Source: Actinocatenispora thailandica | GTDB lineage: Bacteria; Actinomycetota; Actinomycetes; Mycobacteriales; Micromonosporaceae | NCBI RefSeq assembly: GCF_016865425.1 | Contig: NZ_AP023355.1 | Location: 4,276,198-4,340,197 of the forward strand | Length of the DNA stretch: 64,000 nucleotides | Direction of reading: 5' to 3' | Shown here: piece after piece, positions 26,310 to 37,317 of the stretch | Position numbering within the stretch: position 1 is the stretch's first letter | Layout: every line of letters starts with the position of its first letter | The notes under the pieces: model-generated | Database searches by the model: none | The model's input: the letters and a program-made list of their open reading frames with translations, nothing else | What the model was told of the DNA's origin: nothing | Position numbers and translations under genes: made by a program

Positions 26310-26603
26310 ATGTTTGCTGTGCCCAAGCCCTATCCCCGTGAGTTTCGGGACAATGTGGTCGCCGTCGCCCGTGCCGGCGGCGCGCCGTTGACGCAGATCG
26401 CGAAAGACTTCGGGATCTCCGAGTCGTGCTTGTCCAACTGGCTGCGTGCCGCGGACGTGGAAGACGGCCAACGTCCGGGAGTGACCCGCGAGGAGTCCGA
26501 ACAGCTGCGTGAGGCGAAGAAGCGGATCCGGCTGTTGGAGCAGGAAAACGAGGTCCTGCGCCGGGCCGCTGCCTATCTGGCCCGGGACATCAACCCAAAA
26601 TGA
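26310..26603 (+). CDS. IS3-family OrfA (copy 2)
   Basis: A 97-residue protein with MFAVPKPYPREFRDNVV, a helix-turn-helix (PLTQIAKDFGISESCLSNWL) and a C-terminal zipper helix. It differs from copy 1 at several residues (for example RAADVEDGQRPGV), so the two copies are diverged relatives rather than a recent duplication. It ends with a TGA overlapping the orfB ATG, at the CCCAAAA slip site. Confidence 0.92.
   Translation: MFAVPKPYPREFRDNVVAVARAGGAPLTQIAKDFGISESCLSNWLRAADVEDGQRPGVTREESEQLREAKKRIRLLEQENEVLRRAAAYLARDINPK
26594..26600 (+). promoter_or_regulatory. likely -1 ribosomal frameshift site between IS3 orfA and orfB
   Basis: C CCA AAA, in the orfA frame, has the X XXY YYZ slip form and lies right before the orfA stop. 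Slipping by -1 leads into the orfB frame and would give a fused OrfAB transposase, as is usual in the IS3 family. Plain ATGA coupling is the alternative. Confidence 0.5.
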
Positions 26604-27490
26604 CCTACCCGCTCGTCCGTGACCTGGCCGCGGCCGACGCCCCTGTCCGGGTGCCGGTCGCGGTGACGTGTCGGGTGCTGGGCTTCTCCCGGCAGGCCTA
26701 CTACCAGTGGCTGGCCGAGCCGGTGTCCCAGCGCGACGTGCAGGATGCGTATCTGACCAACGCCGCGATCGATGCCCATGCCGACGATCCGGAGTTCGGA
26801 TACCGGCTGGTTGCCGACGAACTACGTGCCGCCGGCCACCACGCCTCCGACAACCGGGTCTGGCGGCTGTGCCGCGACCAGCGGATCTTCTCGACTCACT
26901 CCCGCAAGCGGGAGCTGGGCCGTAGGCCGGGGCCACCGGTGCATGACGATCTGCTCAAGCGTCCTGGAGGTGGCCGGAACTTCACCGCCTCGGCACCGAA
27001 CAGGGTGTGGTTGACCGACATCACCGAACACCCCACCGCCGAAGGCAAGCTGTATCTGTGCGCGATCAAGGACCTGTGGTCCAACCGGATCGTCGGCTAC
27101 TCCATCGACTCCCGGATGACCTCTGACCTGGCCGTCGCCGCGCTGCAGCACGCCGTCGCGGTGCGCGAACCAGGTGGCACGATCGTACATTCCGACCGGG
27201 GCAGCCAATTCCGGTCCCGGAAATACGTCACCACACTGCACCAGGCCGGGCTGACCGGATCGATGGGACGGGTCGGTGCCTGCGGCGACAACGCCGCCAT
27301 GGAATCGTTCTTCGCCCTGCTGCAAAAGAACGTCCTCAACCGCCGCCGCTGGACCACCCGCCACCAGCTGAAGCTCGCGATCGTCACCTGGATCGAAGCC
27401 ACCTATCACCGGCGTCGCCGTCAAACCCGCCTCGGACGACTGACCCCGATCGAGTTTGAGACCATCTACACCACCACACACGCGGCCTGA
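26600..27490 (+). CDS. IS3-family OrfB transposase (copy 2, intact)
   Basis: A 296-residue DDE integrase-fold protein. It starts MTYPLVRDLAAADAP and has an HTH_21-like N-terminal region with GYRLVADELRAAGH. The catalytic triad lies in WLTDITEH, IVHSDRGSQF and NAAMESFFALLQKN with the expected spacing. It ends ETIYTTTHAA. All motifs and the frame are intact, so the element may still be mobile and could mobilise copy 1 in trans. Confidence 0.93.
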   Translation: MTYPLVRDLAAADAPVRVPVAVTCRVLGFSRQAYYQWLAEPVSQRDVQDAYLTNAAIDAHADDPEFGYRLVADELRAAGHHASDNRVWRLCRDQRIFSTHSRKRELGRRPGPPVHDDLLKRPGGGRNFTASAPNRVWLTDITEHPTAEGKLYLCAIKDLWSNRIVGYSIDSRMTSDLAVAALQHAVAVREPGGTIVHSDRGSQFRSRKYVTTLHQAGLTGSMGRVGACGDNAAMESFFALLQKNVLNRRRWTTRHQLKLAIVTWIEATYHRRRRQTRLGRLTPIEFETIYTTTHAA

Positions 27491-27535
27491 CACCCGCCAA
27501 CCCCGAGTGTCAAACAAACTCGGGGCAGTCCCAGT

Positions 27536-30500
27536 CGCTTGCGCTGGGGGCTGCGGCACAATCGTCGGTGGCGGTCCAAGCCGCCGAGAGCCGCTGAGCG
27601 TAGTCGTAGGTGAAGCATTGGGTGTCGACGCTGGTGGCGGCGTCCTGCTTGTCGACGATCTTGGTGACCAGCCCGGCGCCCTTCGACACGGTGCTGTTGC
27701 CGTACGTGTAGGTGAGGTTGTCGACGTCGCCGGAGAAGGTGGAGTCGGTGGTGCGCACTCCGGTCAGGGCGTGGGTCTGGTTGTCGTAGGCCAGGGTGGC
27801 CCACACGGTGCTGTTGGTGCCGCCGTCCATGGTGTATTGCAGGGGCTGACCGAGCTCGTTATAGCCCACGGCCATGACGTAGTGGGTGGCGATGTTGCCG
27901 ATGGTGCCGGTGAGCGCGTCGGGCTGGTCGAGATTGTCGTAGCCGATGGTGATGTTCTCAGCCGGGAGCCCGCCGCCGGCGGGGTCGTAGTGGCCGGTGG
28001 GTAGCCCGGTGGTGGAGTAGCCGTAGGAAAAGGTCAGCCCGCCCGACGGTATGAGGCTGGTGCCCTCGCCGGTAACGGAGATGGTTTGCGCGCCGATCTT
28101 TCCGAACTGGTTGTAGGTGCGCACCGTGCTGGTCAGGGTGTCGCCGCCGGAGTAGGAGGTGACCGAGGTGGGCAGGCCCTTCTTGACCGTGTCGTAGGTC
28201 CAGCCGGCCAGCTGGTTGGACGTCGACAGCGTCTGGGTGCTGGTCGTGTCGTACTCGCCGGTCTTGCGGCCGTCCAGGTCGTAGGTGAAGGTGGTCTGCT
28301 TGCCGCGGGCATCTGTGGTGGACAGCAGCTGCCCGGCGGTGTCGTAGGCACGGACGCTGTGGCCGGTGTCCGGGTCGGTGGCGTCGGTCTGCTGCCCGAG
28401 CAGGTTGTACTTCCAGGTCCAGCTGTTACCGGCCGGGTTGGTCAGCGAGGCGAGCTGCCCGGCCGGGGTGTAGGTGTAGCGGGTGTCGTCATAGTCGGCC
28501 GGCGTGTCGTTGAGGTAGTCGGCGGCGGCACCGGCGTGGTACTCGATCAGGTTGGTGGTGTTACCGCGGGCGTCAGTGACCGTGGTGGTGGCGGTCGCGC
28601 CGGGAGGCGGCACGGTGGTGATGAAGTTGCCGCCGTAGGTGTAGGTGGTGCGCCAGGTTTCGGTGGCGTGGCTGTAGGCGATCGCGGCGGTTGTGCGACC
28701 GGCGCCGTCGTAGGTGTAGCCGGTTTCGGAGGCGATGTCGCCGGGCTGGGCCTGCACCATCGTCGGGCTCACGGCGTCCGGGCTGTAGTACGGCCCGGCG
28801 GTCTCGGACACCCACCCGTCGGTGTTGTAGATGGTGTCGGTGATGTCGGCGCCGTTGTCCGGGGTCTGCGTCTGGGTCTCCCGGGCGCGCAACAGGCTGT
28901 CGTAGAGGGTTTCCGACCGCCGGTAGGTGCCGTCCTGGTTGATGGTGTAGGTGTCCACGGCCGACGGGCCCGTGTTGGTCACCGTGTAGCTGTACTTGGT
29001 GTTTGGAGTGGTCGTGCGGCCAGGCAGCCACACCCCGGTCAGCCGACCCAAAGCGTCGTATTGCTTCTTCGTCAGATAGCCGGCGGGGTCGGTACGTGAC
29101 AGCGGCAGCCCACGAAGCGGGTCGTAGCTGGTGGTGGTGGCAAACCCCTTCGGGTCGGTGACGGTCGTCGATGTTGGCGCCGCACCGGTGGCCGGCGTGT
29201 AGGTGCTCTTGGTGGTGCGGTTGTCGGCGTCGCTGGCGGTCAGCGCTCGCCCGTACTCGTCGACGGTGGTGCTGGCGATGGTGGTCCAGGTCGGTGCGGT
29301 GTCGGCGTAGCCAGTGACCTGTTGGGTCTGGGTCACATCACCGATGGTGGGGGCGGTGCCGTAAGTGGTGGCCCCGTCGTAGAAGCTGCGCACGTCGGAG
29401 ACGGCGTCGTCTGGCAGGGTCGGTGTCGTCCCGCAGGCGACCGAGACGGTGGAGACTTCCTTGGCCGCGTCCAAAATCCAGGCGGTGGTGTTGTCGGCGT
29501 AGCTGGTGGTGGTGCACAGGTCGTCGGCGGTGGTGGAGGTGTCGCCGTGGTCGTCGACGGTGGTGATACGGCCGTAGGAATCGTGGCCGTCGACGGTCTT
29601 GGTCTCCCGGGTGGAGCCGGAGGCCAGCGGCGTGTAGACGCGCTTGCCTGCGGATCCGACGTGGTAGGCGTGCAGGTCCGGCAGCCCGGACAGCACGTGG
29701 GTGGCGGTCGCGGCCGAGGTCCAGGGGTTGGTGATGGTGTCGGTGACCAGGTCCGAACCGTTGAACACGCGGGTTTCCAGGCTCGACCCGGCGTACTGGT
29801 TGTGGTCGGTGTAGGTATCACCGCGGCTGTCCGTCACCGTGACGGAGCGGGTGCCACTGTTGGGGAGGGTGTCGCCGTCCATCCCGCGCAGGTAGGTGGT
29901 GGTGGTTTTCGTGATCGGGTCGGGGGCGGTGCCGGTCGACACGGTCATTCCGCCGTATCCGCGCCACTGGTCCCAGGTGCGCCGCGACGACGGGGTGATC
30001 GGGTTGTCGTTGTAGTGCCAGGCGCCGCCGCCCACGGGGGTGTAGGTGGTGACGATGTCGTCGTTGGCTGATCCGCCGTAGGGGTCGTGTTCGGTGACGT
30101 GGGTGACGATGTACTTGTTGAACCAGTCGATGGTCGGGCTGGTCTGTCCGGGCCGGGTCCAGTAGTCGGGGTAGGCCAGGGTGGTGTTGTGGGCCGGGTC
30201 GCTGGGCTCGTCGGCGGGGGTCAGGGCGGTGGAGTAGTTGACCGAGATCTTCTCGCCGGTTTCGGTGACGATCGAGGCCATCCGGTGCCGGGTGATGGGC
30301 GGGTACCCGTCGGTCACGTCGACCCGGTTGGACAGTGCCGTACCGGCGAAGGTCACCGTCGGCAGGCTGATCGACGAGCTCGACCCGCCGGCCGAGGTGT
30401 CATGACCGGTGTGGGTGATCGAGTCCAACCACACCGATGGTGTGGTCTTGTCGCCGGTAGTCGGGAAACTGTGCTTGAGACTCCAGGAGTCGACGGTGGT

Positions 30501-32363
30501 CTCCGTACTTCCGACGAGCACCTTGGTTGTGATGCCGGTGAGCATCCGCTCGGACCAGAACGACGGCGCCTGCGACGAGCAGGAACTGCCGTTGGTGCAG
30601 TGCAGGTCGTAGGGAACATCCGGCCAGTCCGACGCGGTCGAGCTGGTCAGGGTTGACGGGTCGCAGCCGTCGGCGGAGGTGTTGCACCGTCCGTTGGTCG
30701 AAAACAGCACCTCGGCGGCCGGCGAGGTGGAGTAGACGGCGCCGTCGCGCTGCCCGTACCAGATTTTCGTCAGCTGCCCGGAGCGGATGTAGCTGGTGTT
30801 GGCGGTCGAGCCCAAGTCGCGGGCGTAGTAGTTGGTGTGCGTGTTGTAGAAGTAGGCGATCGTGTCGTGGTGGGTGTCCACGACGTAGTCGAGGTTCCAC
30901 CGGTAGGCCTGCTGGCACCACGAGGAGGAGAACGTCGCGTTGTAACACGGCTGCCCGGACTTGGTGGCGTAGACGGGTTCGGTGAACACCGAGTCGGTGG
31001 CGGTGTCGCCGGAGGCGTAGCCGGGCAGCTGGTTTTTGCCGAAGTAGTACTGGGTGCCGTCGTCGGTGGTGATCCGCCAGTACTCCCCGCCGTGCGCGCC
31101 GTTGGTGGCGCCGGTCAAGTGCTCGATCTTCTCGTTGCCATCCGAGGCCGCATGCCAGTCGCCGGTGGCGTCATCCCGCACCAGCTGCGTGCTGGATCCG
31201 TTCAACGACAGAGTGATCCTCTTGTCGTCAGGCCAGCACTTGTCGAACGTCTTCGTCGCACCGGCTGGGTTGTCGTGGCAGGAGGCGTAGGAGCGTTCGA
31301 CGAAACCGGGGCTGTAGGTCCAGCCGTCACCGATCCAGGATGCCTGGTTGTTGGTCGAGGAGGTCAGCCCGTCCTGCGACTGCGAATCGTAGGTGAGGCT
31401 CACGCTCGGCGACAGCCCGCCCGGCACGTCGGGTACGTCGATGGGATACGACCAGGAGAACGCGTCGGTGGATCCGCCGGCCTGCCACGATCCGGACGGT
31501 TTGAGCGAGGTGGCGCTGTAGTCCCCTCCGCCACCGCTGGTCGTCGAGGTCGCCGCCACCACCGCCATCGGCGCCGCCGCAACCCCCTCGACCGAGCTAG
31601 ACCCCGCCGGCCCTGTGTGGGAGGAGTCGCCGCCCGTAGACAGGGTGACGGTCGCGGTCAGCCGCTTGGTCTTTGTGTCGACGGTGAACGGAACCGGGGT
31701 CTGGTGCTGGCACGACGCGGTGTTCGGGGTTGTGGCGGCACATCCGGGCAGGGCCACCAGCCGCAGGCGTGATGCCCAGTCGGCGCCGTAGGCGTCTTGG
31801 AAGCCGGCGTAGCCGATCGACACCTGCACCTGGCCCGCGGACGACTTCCCGTCGTCGCGGGAGACGGTGGCCAGCGCACCGGTTACGCCGGCGGCGGTCG
31901 CGGTGTGCCGTGGCGCGACGTGCACCCGCACCTTCGACGGCGCCTGCTGATGCGAAGCGGTCTTCGCCCGGCGACTGGCCGGTGGGCCGACCCATACCGG
32001 CAGGTGACCGGCGCGGCGGGCGGCAGCGCCGGCGTGCAGCGAGACCGGGACCACGGCGGTACCCGACGGCCACTTCGTCGTGGTGGCATGCCAGGCCGGG
32101 AGGTGTTTCTGCTTGACCGGGTGGAAGGTGACCGGCTTGGTGTGCACCGAGGGGACGTCGTGCGCCTGCGGCGCGGACGGGGCGGTCAGGGCGTGGTCGG
32201 CGGCGGGCGCGACCAGGGTGGCCGCGGTCATCACCACCACCGCCAGCCACACCATCGGCCGCGAGCCGATCCCTGCTCGGGCAGCGGCCAGCCGCGCCGA
32301 GACGGGCCGGGACAGGCGTTGCCATACGATGCGGGAACCGTTTTTGGGCAGCCGAAACGTCAT
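27536..32363 (-). pseudogene. RHS/YD-repeat polymorphic toxin, N-terminal secreted part (interrupted by IS)
   Basis: The ATG at 32363 follows GGGAG. The first 60 residues hold a basic N-terminus and a hydrophobic segment (VWLAVVVMTAATLVAPA) that would direct secretion. Then come a beta-rich head with FSWSYPIDVPDVPGGLSPSVSLTYDSQSQDG and many YD repeats such as TTYTYGGN and YDLDGRKTGEYD. The frame enters the IS after APSASD and stops at 27510. It would form the shell that encloses and delivers the tip toxin. The tip is now in a separate ORF (24584-26250), so the gene cannot make a toxin in one piece. Confidence 0.92.
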
Positions 32364-32499
32364 GCGATCTCCCGGAGGGGGCAGGAGCGGTCACAAACCG
32401 CGCGAACGCTAGCAGCAGGCCAGAGTCTTAAGGAAGGCCAAAGAATCTCACAGTGCGGACGCGCCGTCGACTCCGGACCAGCCGGATGGCCTGAACCCG
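32364..32499. promoter_or_regulatory. divergent promoter region between RHS toxin and LamG gene
   Basis: A 136-bp region separates the two divergently read ORFs. GGGAG serves the RHS gene at its left edge. No ribosome site is visible before the ATG at 32500, and the plus frame is open back to 32413, so the real N-terminus of the right gene may be lost or start non-canonically. Confidence 0.4.
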
Positions 32500-35400
32500 A
32501 TGTCCAACGGCTACGACGACACCCAGGCGCAGGCTGCCGCCGAGCAGTCGGCGGCCACAACGGCCAGCGCCACCGGCCAGCCGGCCGTGGTGTCGACTAT
32601 GACGACCCCGACGCAGCAGGTCGTGGCGATGCCGGATGGTGGGATGCGGCTGACGCAGAACACCAAGCCGGTGCGTACCAGGCGGCGCGGGCACTGGATC
32701 CCGGTCGACACCACCCTGCACCGCAATACTGACGGGAGCCTGTCGCCGGCCGCGACCGCCTACGGCACGGTACGGATCTCCGGCGGCAAGACAACATGGT
32801 TGGCGACCTCGACCGCCGGCGGCACCCGCTACACGCTCTCGTGGCCGCACACGCTGCCGACACCCAGCATCAAGGCAGGCAGCGCCACCTACCGCGGGGT
32901 GTTTGCCGGGGTGGACCTGGTCGTGTCCGCCACGGTCAGTGGCGGATTCTCCGAGGTGCTGGTCGTGCACTCGGCGAAGGCCGCCCGCAACCCGGCGCTG
33001 CGTCGGCTGCGGCTGCACGCCACCACCAGCCACGGCCAGCACGCCAAGGCATCCGGCGGCACGCTTGAACTCCGCAGCGCCCGCGGCGGGTTGACGTTGG
33101 CCTCCAGCGTGCCGTTGATGTGGGACTCCAACACCGCCCCGACCCATGCCGTCAAGCATCACGGCAAGGGCGGGCCGGATGCCTCCGACGCCGCGCACGC
33201 GGGAGCCGCTGCCCACGTCGCTGCGATCCGGTCGTCGGTGACCACCTCGATGGTCACCTTGACGCCGTCGACAAACATGTTGGGCGGCAAGCACACCGTC
33301 TGGCCGGTCTACATCGACCCCACCTTCAACTGGCATCCCACCTCGGCCAACAAGCCTGCGTTCGACGAGTTGAAGCAGGGCTCACCGTGCAACGGGGTGT
33401 CGCTGTACGACAGCACGTCGGCCACCGGCGACTACGGGCATCTCGGGGTCGGGGTCAATGCGTGGGACGGCTGTCTGGGCATCATGCGCGCCTACTACCA
33501 GTGGACGATCCCCAAGGTCATCTGGGGCGCGCACATCAACACCGCCACCGTCGAGGCCACCGAGATCTACTCCGCCTACTGCGACGCCACCGCCACCGTC
33601 ACCCTGCACGCCACCGGCGCGATCGGGTCGAAAACCGACTGGAACAACCGCCCCGGCTACTGGAAGTTCAAGACCGGCGTCTCGTTCGGCCCGACCTACA
33701 ACCCCAACTACTGCCCGAACAACGGCTCCGTCTCACACGGCTTCAACGTGCACGACGCGATCGTCAAGGCCGCCGCCGGGCACTGGGCCCACTTCACCGC
33801 TGCCCTCGCCGAGGACTCCGCCGAGTCCTCGCGCTCCTCGACCGGGTTCAAACGCTTCTCCGACAATCCGACCCTGCAGATCTTCTACAACCGCACCCCA
33901 CACACCGTGGCCGCCAGCACGTCGCTGGCCACGGTCGGCGCCGACAAGGCCGCCTGCGACTCCTCGGCACCGTTCCCGTACATCGGTAAAACGATCGCGA
34001 CGAACACCCCGGTGCTGTCGGCGAAGATCTCCGACCCCGACGGCGACCCGCTGCAGGCCACGTTCCACTACTGGCTCAAGGTATCCGGCACCACCGTGCA
34101 CTCCGGCACCTCCGGCGACAACCTCGCCTCCGGGTCGACGGCCAAGTTCAGCATCCCGTCCAGCTTCATCGACACCCTCAGCAACGGCGACACCGTCGGC
34201 TGGCACGTGCAGGTCACCGACGGGCAAGCCACCTCCAGCTGGTCACCCAGCTGCTACTTCACCGTCGAACCCGACGCACCCGGAGCACCCAGCATCACGG
34301 CAGAAACCGGCAGCGACGGCACCGTCCCGTACCCGGACACCGACAACGGCGGCGGCACCGGCGCCGCGGCCGGCACCCCAGCCACCTTCGATGTGGCGAA
34401 CACGCAGGCGGGCACCACCGCCACCGCGTTCATCTACCACCTCGACACCCCACCCGCCACGGTTAACACCCCGTCGTACGAGAAGGTGACCGCCAACAAC
34501 AACGCCGCGAGCCTCACCATCAAGCCCTACGCGCCCGGGCCACACACCCTGTGGGTCGGCGCCCTGGACGCCGCCGGGGATGCGTCCGGGATGACCGCCT
34601 ACCGCCTCCTGGCCGACCACGACCCGGCCGCCAGCTGCGCGAGCCTGTCCTCCTGCTACAACAACACCGCGATCAGCCCCGACTCCGACCCCACCAAGGC
34701 CGCCGCCGACGGGTCCTCCTCGTACTCGGCCACGGACCTGGCCAATGCGGGCTGGACCTCCGGGAGCACCGTCACCATCGACGGCGCCCCCTTCCACCTG
34801 CCCAGCTTCGGGTCCGGGCAGGCCGACAACGTGCTGGCGGCCAACCAGACCATCACCTACAACTACCCGGTACCCACCGGCGGGCCTACCGCGCTGGTGA
34901 TGCTCGCCTCCTCCACCCACGCCACCGTCGCCGACCCCGGCGCCATCGAAGGCGACACCACCGCTCCCTACGTGCCGGCCGGGATCGCCGTGTCGGGCAC
35001 CTACTGCTTCGACGCCACCGACCCGTCCGCCTACTGCCCCGCCGCCGGCACCATCTCCTACACCGACGGCACCACCCAGCCCTACTACCTGACCGTCCCG
35101 GACTGGGCCACCGGCCCCGCCTCCCTCGCCGCGGTCGTGCTCCCCCACCAGAACAAGCCGACCGGGCAGACCAACACCAGCCTCAAGATGTACCCATTCT
35201 CCATCCCCCTGACCGCCGGGAAAACCGTCGCCTCGGTGACGCTGCCCGATGTCGGCAACAACGCCGGCAACTCCACCCAGGCCCTGCACATCTTCGGCAT
35301 GGCCCCCGCAACACCACCACCGCCACCGTCACCCCCACCGGCACCACCACCGCCGCCCCCGCCGGCAAGTCCTGGACCGGAACCTGGGGAAGCCCCACCG

Positions 35401-37268
35401 AAGGCAACTACAACTACCAGGGCGGCAACTTCTCAAACCAAACCTTCCGCATCGACCTGCGGCCCTCCACCGGCGGCGACACGGTGCGGATCAAGCTCGA
35501 CAACGCCCTCGGCACCAGCAAGCTGTCCATTGGGCACGCCACCATCGCTACCTCCCCCGGCCCCAGCTGGGCCGTACCCGACGGCACGCCTACGGCGTTG
35601 ACGTTCGGCGGCAGCGCATCGGTCACCATCCCCGAAGGGGCAATGGTCTACAGCGATCCACTGCCGTTCACCGTCGACCCCTCCAAATACCTGCTGGTCT
35701 CCTACCAACTGGCCAACTCGGTGCCGTATCTGGTGCAGCACTCCTGGACCATCACCCAAGACGCCCACCAGTTCGTCACCGCCACCGGATCCGGCGACCA
35801 CACCACCGACACCACCGACACCGCCTTTACCGCCACCGGCAGCTTCAACGGCGACTTCACCGACCTGCTCACCGACGTCGACGTCGCCACGACCGGCACC
35901 GGAACCCAAGCCGTCCTCGGCGACGGACTCATCGACGCCTGGCAACCCAACAGCGTCGTCGACGGCTCCACCGGCCTGGCCGACGACCTCGCCGCCGCAG
36001 CCCCCACCACACCGGCCGGCTACGGCACCATCTCCGAGGGCATCGAAGCCAACCAGATCGCCACCGACTACCCCGAATCCTCCGCCAGCGGCCTGGATGT
36101 CGGCGGCCCCTCGGCGTTGGCCCGCATCGACCGCGATGTTCTCGACCAACCCGGCCTCACCACCGTCGTGCTCGACGAAGGACTCGAAGACATCCTCAAC
36201 GGCCACAGCGCCGATGACCTCACCAAAAACAGCTACATGCAACTGCTGCAATATCTGCAAGCCAACAACATCAACGTCATCGCCGTCGGTCTGACCCCGT
36301 GCACCGGCTACGCCGGTGACGGCGCCACCGGCAACAGCACCAACGACCCCTGCACCACGGCGGTGGACACCGCCCGCATCGCGGTCAACAACTGGCTGGC
36401 CAACAACCCGCTCAACCTCAGCCCCTGGACCAGCCCCGCCCTCTACTACATCGACTCCGACGCAGCCGTCGGCGTCACCGACCCCACCAGCGGCGCCGTG
36501 TCGCTCGACGCCCACGCCGACAACAGCGACCACGTCAACCTCACCAACCCCGGCTACGGCGCCCTCACCACCGCCTACCTCGCCGCCCACGACACCTGGC
36601 CACTCAACGACGGCGCCGGCACCAACGCCAGCGACACCGCCAGCAGCTTCACCAACCCCTATCTCTCCAACGACCCCACCGCCGGTACCAATCCCGCCAC
36701 CCTGGCCGGCAGCGCCACCTGGACCAGCGACACCACCCGCGGCACTGCGCTGACCCTCGACGGCGCCACTGGCTATGCCGCCACCACCGGCCCCGTCATC
36801 GACACCACCGGCAGCTTCTCGATCTCCACCTGGGTCAACCTGGCTAACACACCGGCCGCCAACGCCACCATCGCCGCCCAAGACGGCACCACCGTCTCCG
36901 GCTTCTACCTCCAGTACAACCACACCCACACCGGCAACCCCGGCTGGGCCTTCAACATCCCCGACACCGACACCGCCAGCCCCACCTGGCACACCGCCTA
37001 CACCGACGGCGCCACCACCGGCTGGACCCACCTCGTCGGCGTCTACAACGCCACCGCCCACACCGCCAGCCTCTACGTCAACGGCACTCTTGCCGACACT
37101 GCCACCGGGGTGACCACCATCAACGCCACCGGCCCGTTCACCCTCGGCCGCGGCCAGTACAACGCAGCCCCCAGCGACTACCTCCCCGGCGCCATCAGCA
37201 CCACCGAAACGTTCAACTACGCGCTCACCCCCTACCAAATCACCGCCCTGTACCAACAAATCTCCTGA
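32500..37268 (+). pseudogene. secreted-type DNRLRE/LamG/SGNH surface protein, split by a -1 frame change
   Basis: Frame one (32500 to 35601) starts MSNGYDDTQAQ, with no signal peptide, and has the LamG-protein N-terminal domain (RGHWIPVDTTLHRNTDGSLSP), then CNGVSLYDSTSATGDY and Fn3-like blocks. At a C5 run (35303-35307) the meaningful reading moves to the -1 frame, giving RNTTTATVTPTG and a carbohydrate-binding and SGNH-hydrolase-like part (VVLDEGLEDILNGH; YIDSDAAVG; HVNLTNPGYGALT). A LamG/concanavalin-like domain ends the protein (FSISTWVNLANTPAANATI to ITALYQQIS). Joined, it would be about 1,590 residues. Such proteins usually accompany RHS toxins. Confidence 0.8.
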
Positions 37269-37317
37269 CCAGCCTGCGCTGCGACGTTGTGCTCGGATTC
37301 TTCGAACGGAGACAGAA

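Larger units (their letters stand above)
26251..27532 (+). mobile_element. IS3-family element, copy 2 (1,282 bp, intact), inserted in the RHS gene
   Basis: The element is bounded by inverted ends GGGACTGCCCAGGG and, on the opposite strand, GGGACTGCCCCGAG, with a 3-bp AGT duplication. It carries complete orfA and orfB. Its orientation is opposite to copy 1. It lies antisense to the RHS toxin gene it splits. Confidence 0.92.

Noticed and set aside
29322-31772. Gly/Val-rich plus frames opposite the RHS gene
   Set aside because: These are antisense shadows of YD repeats; the repeats themselves are recognised on the minus strand.
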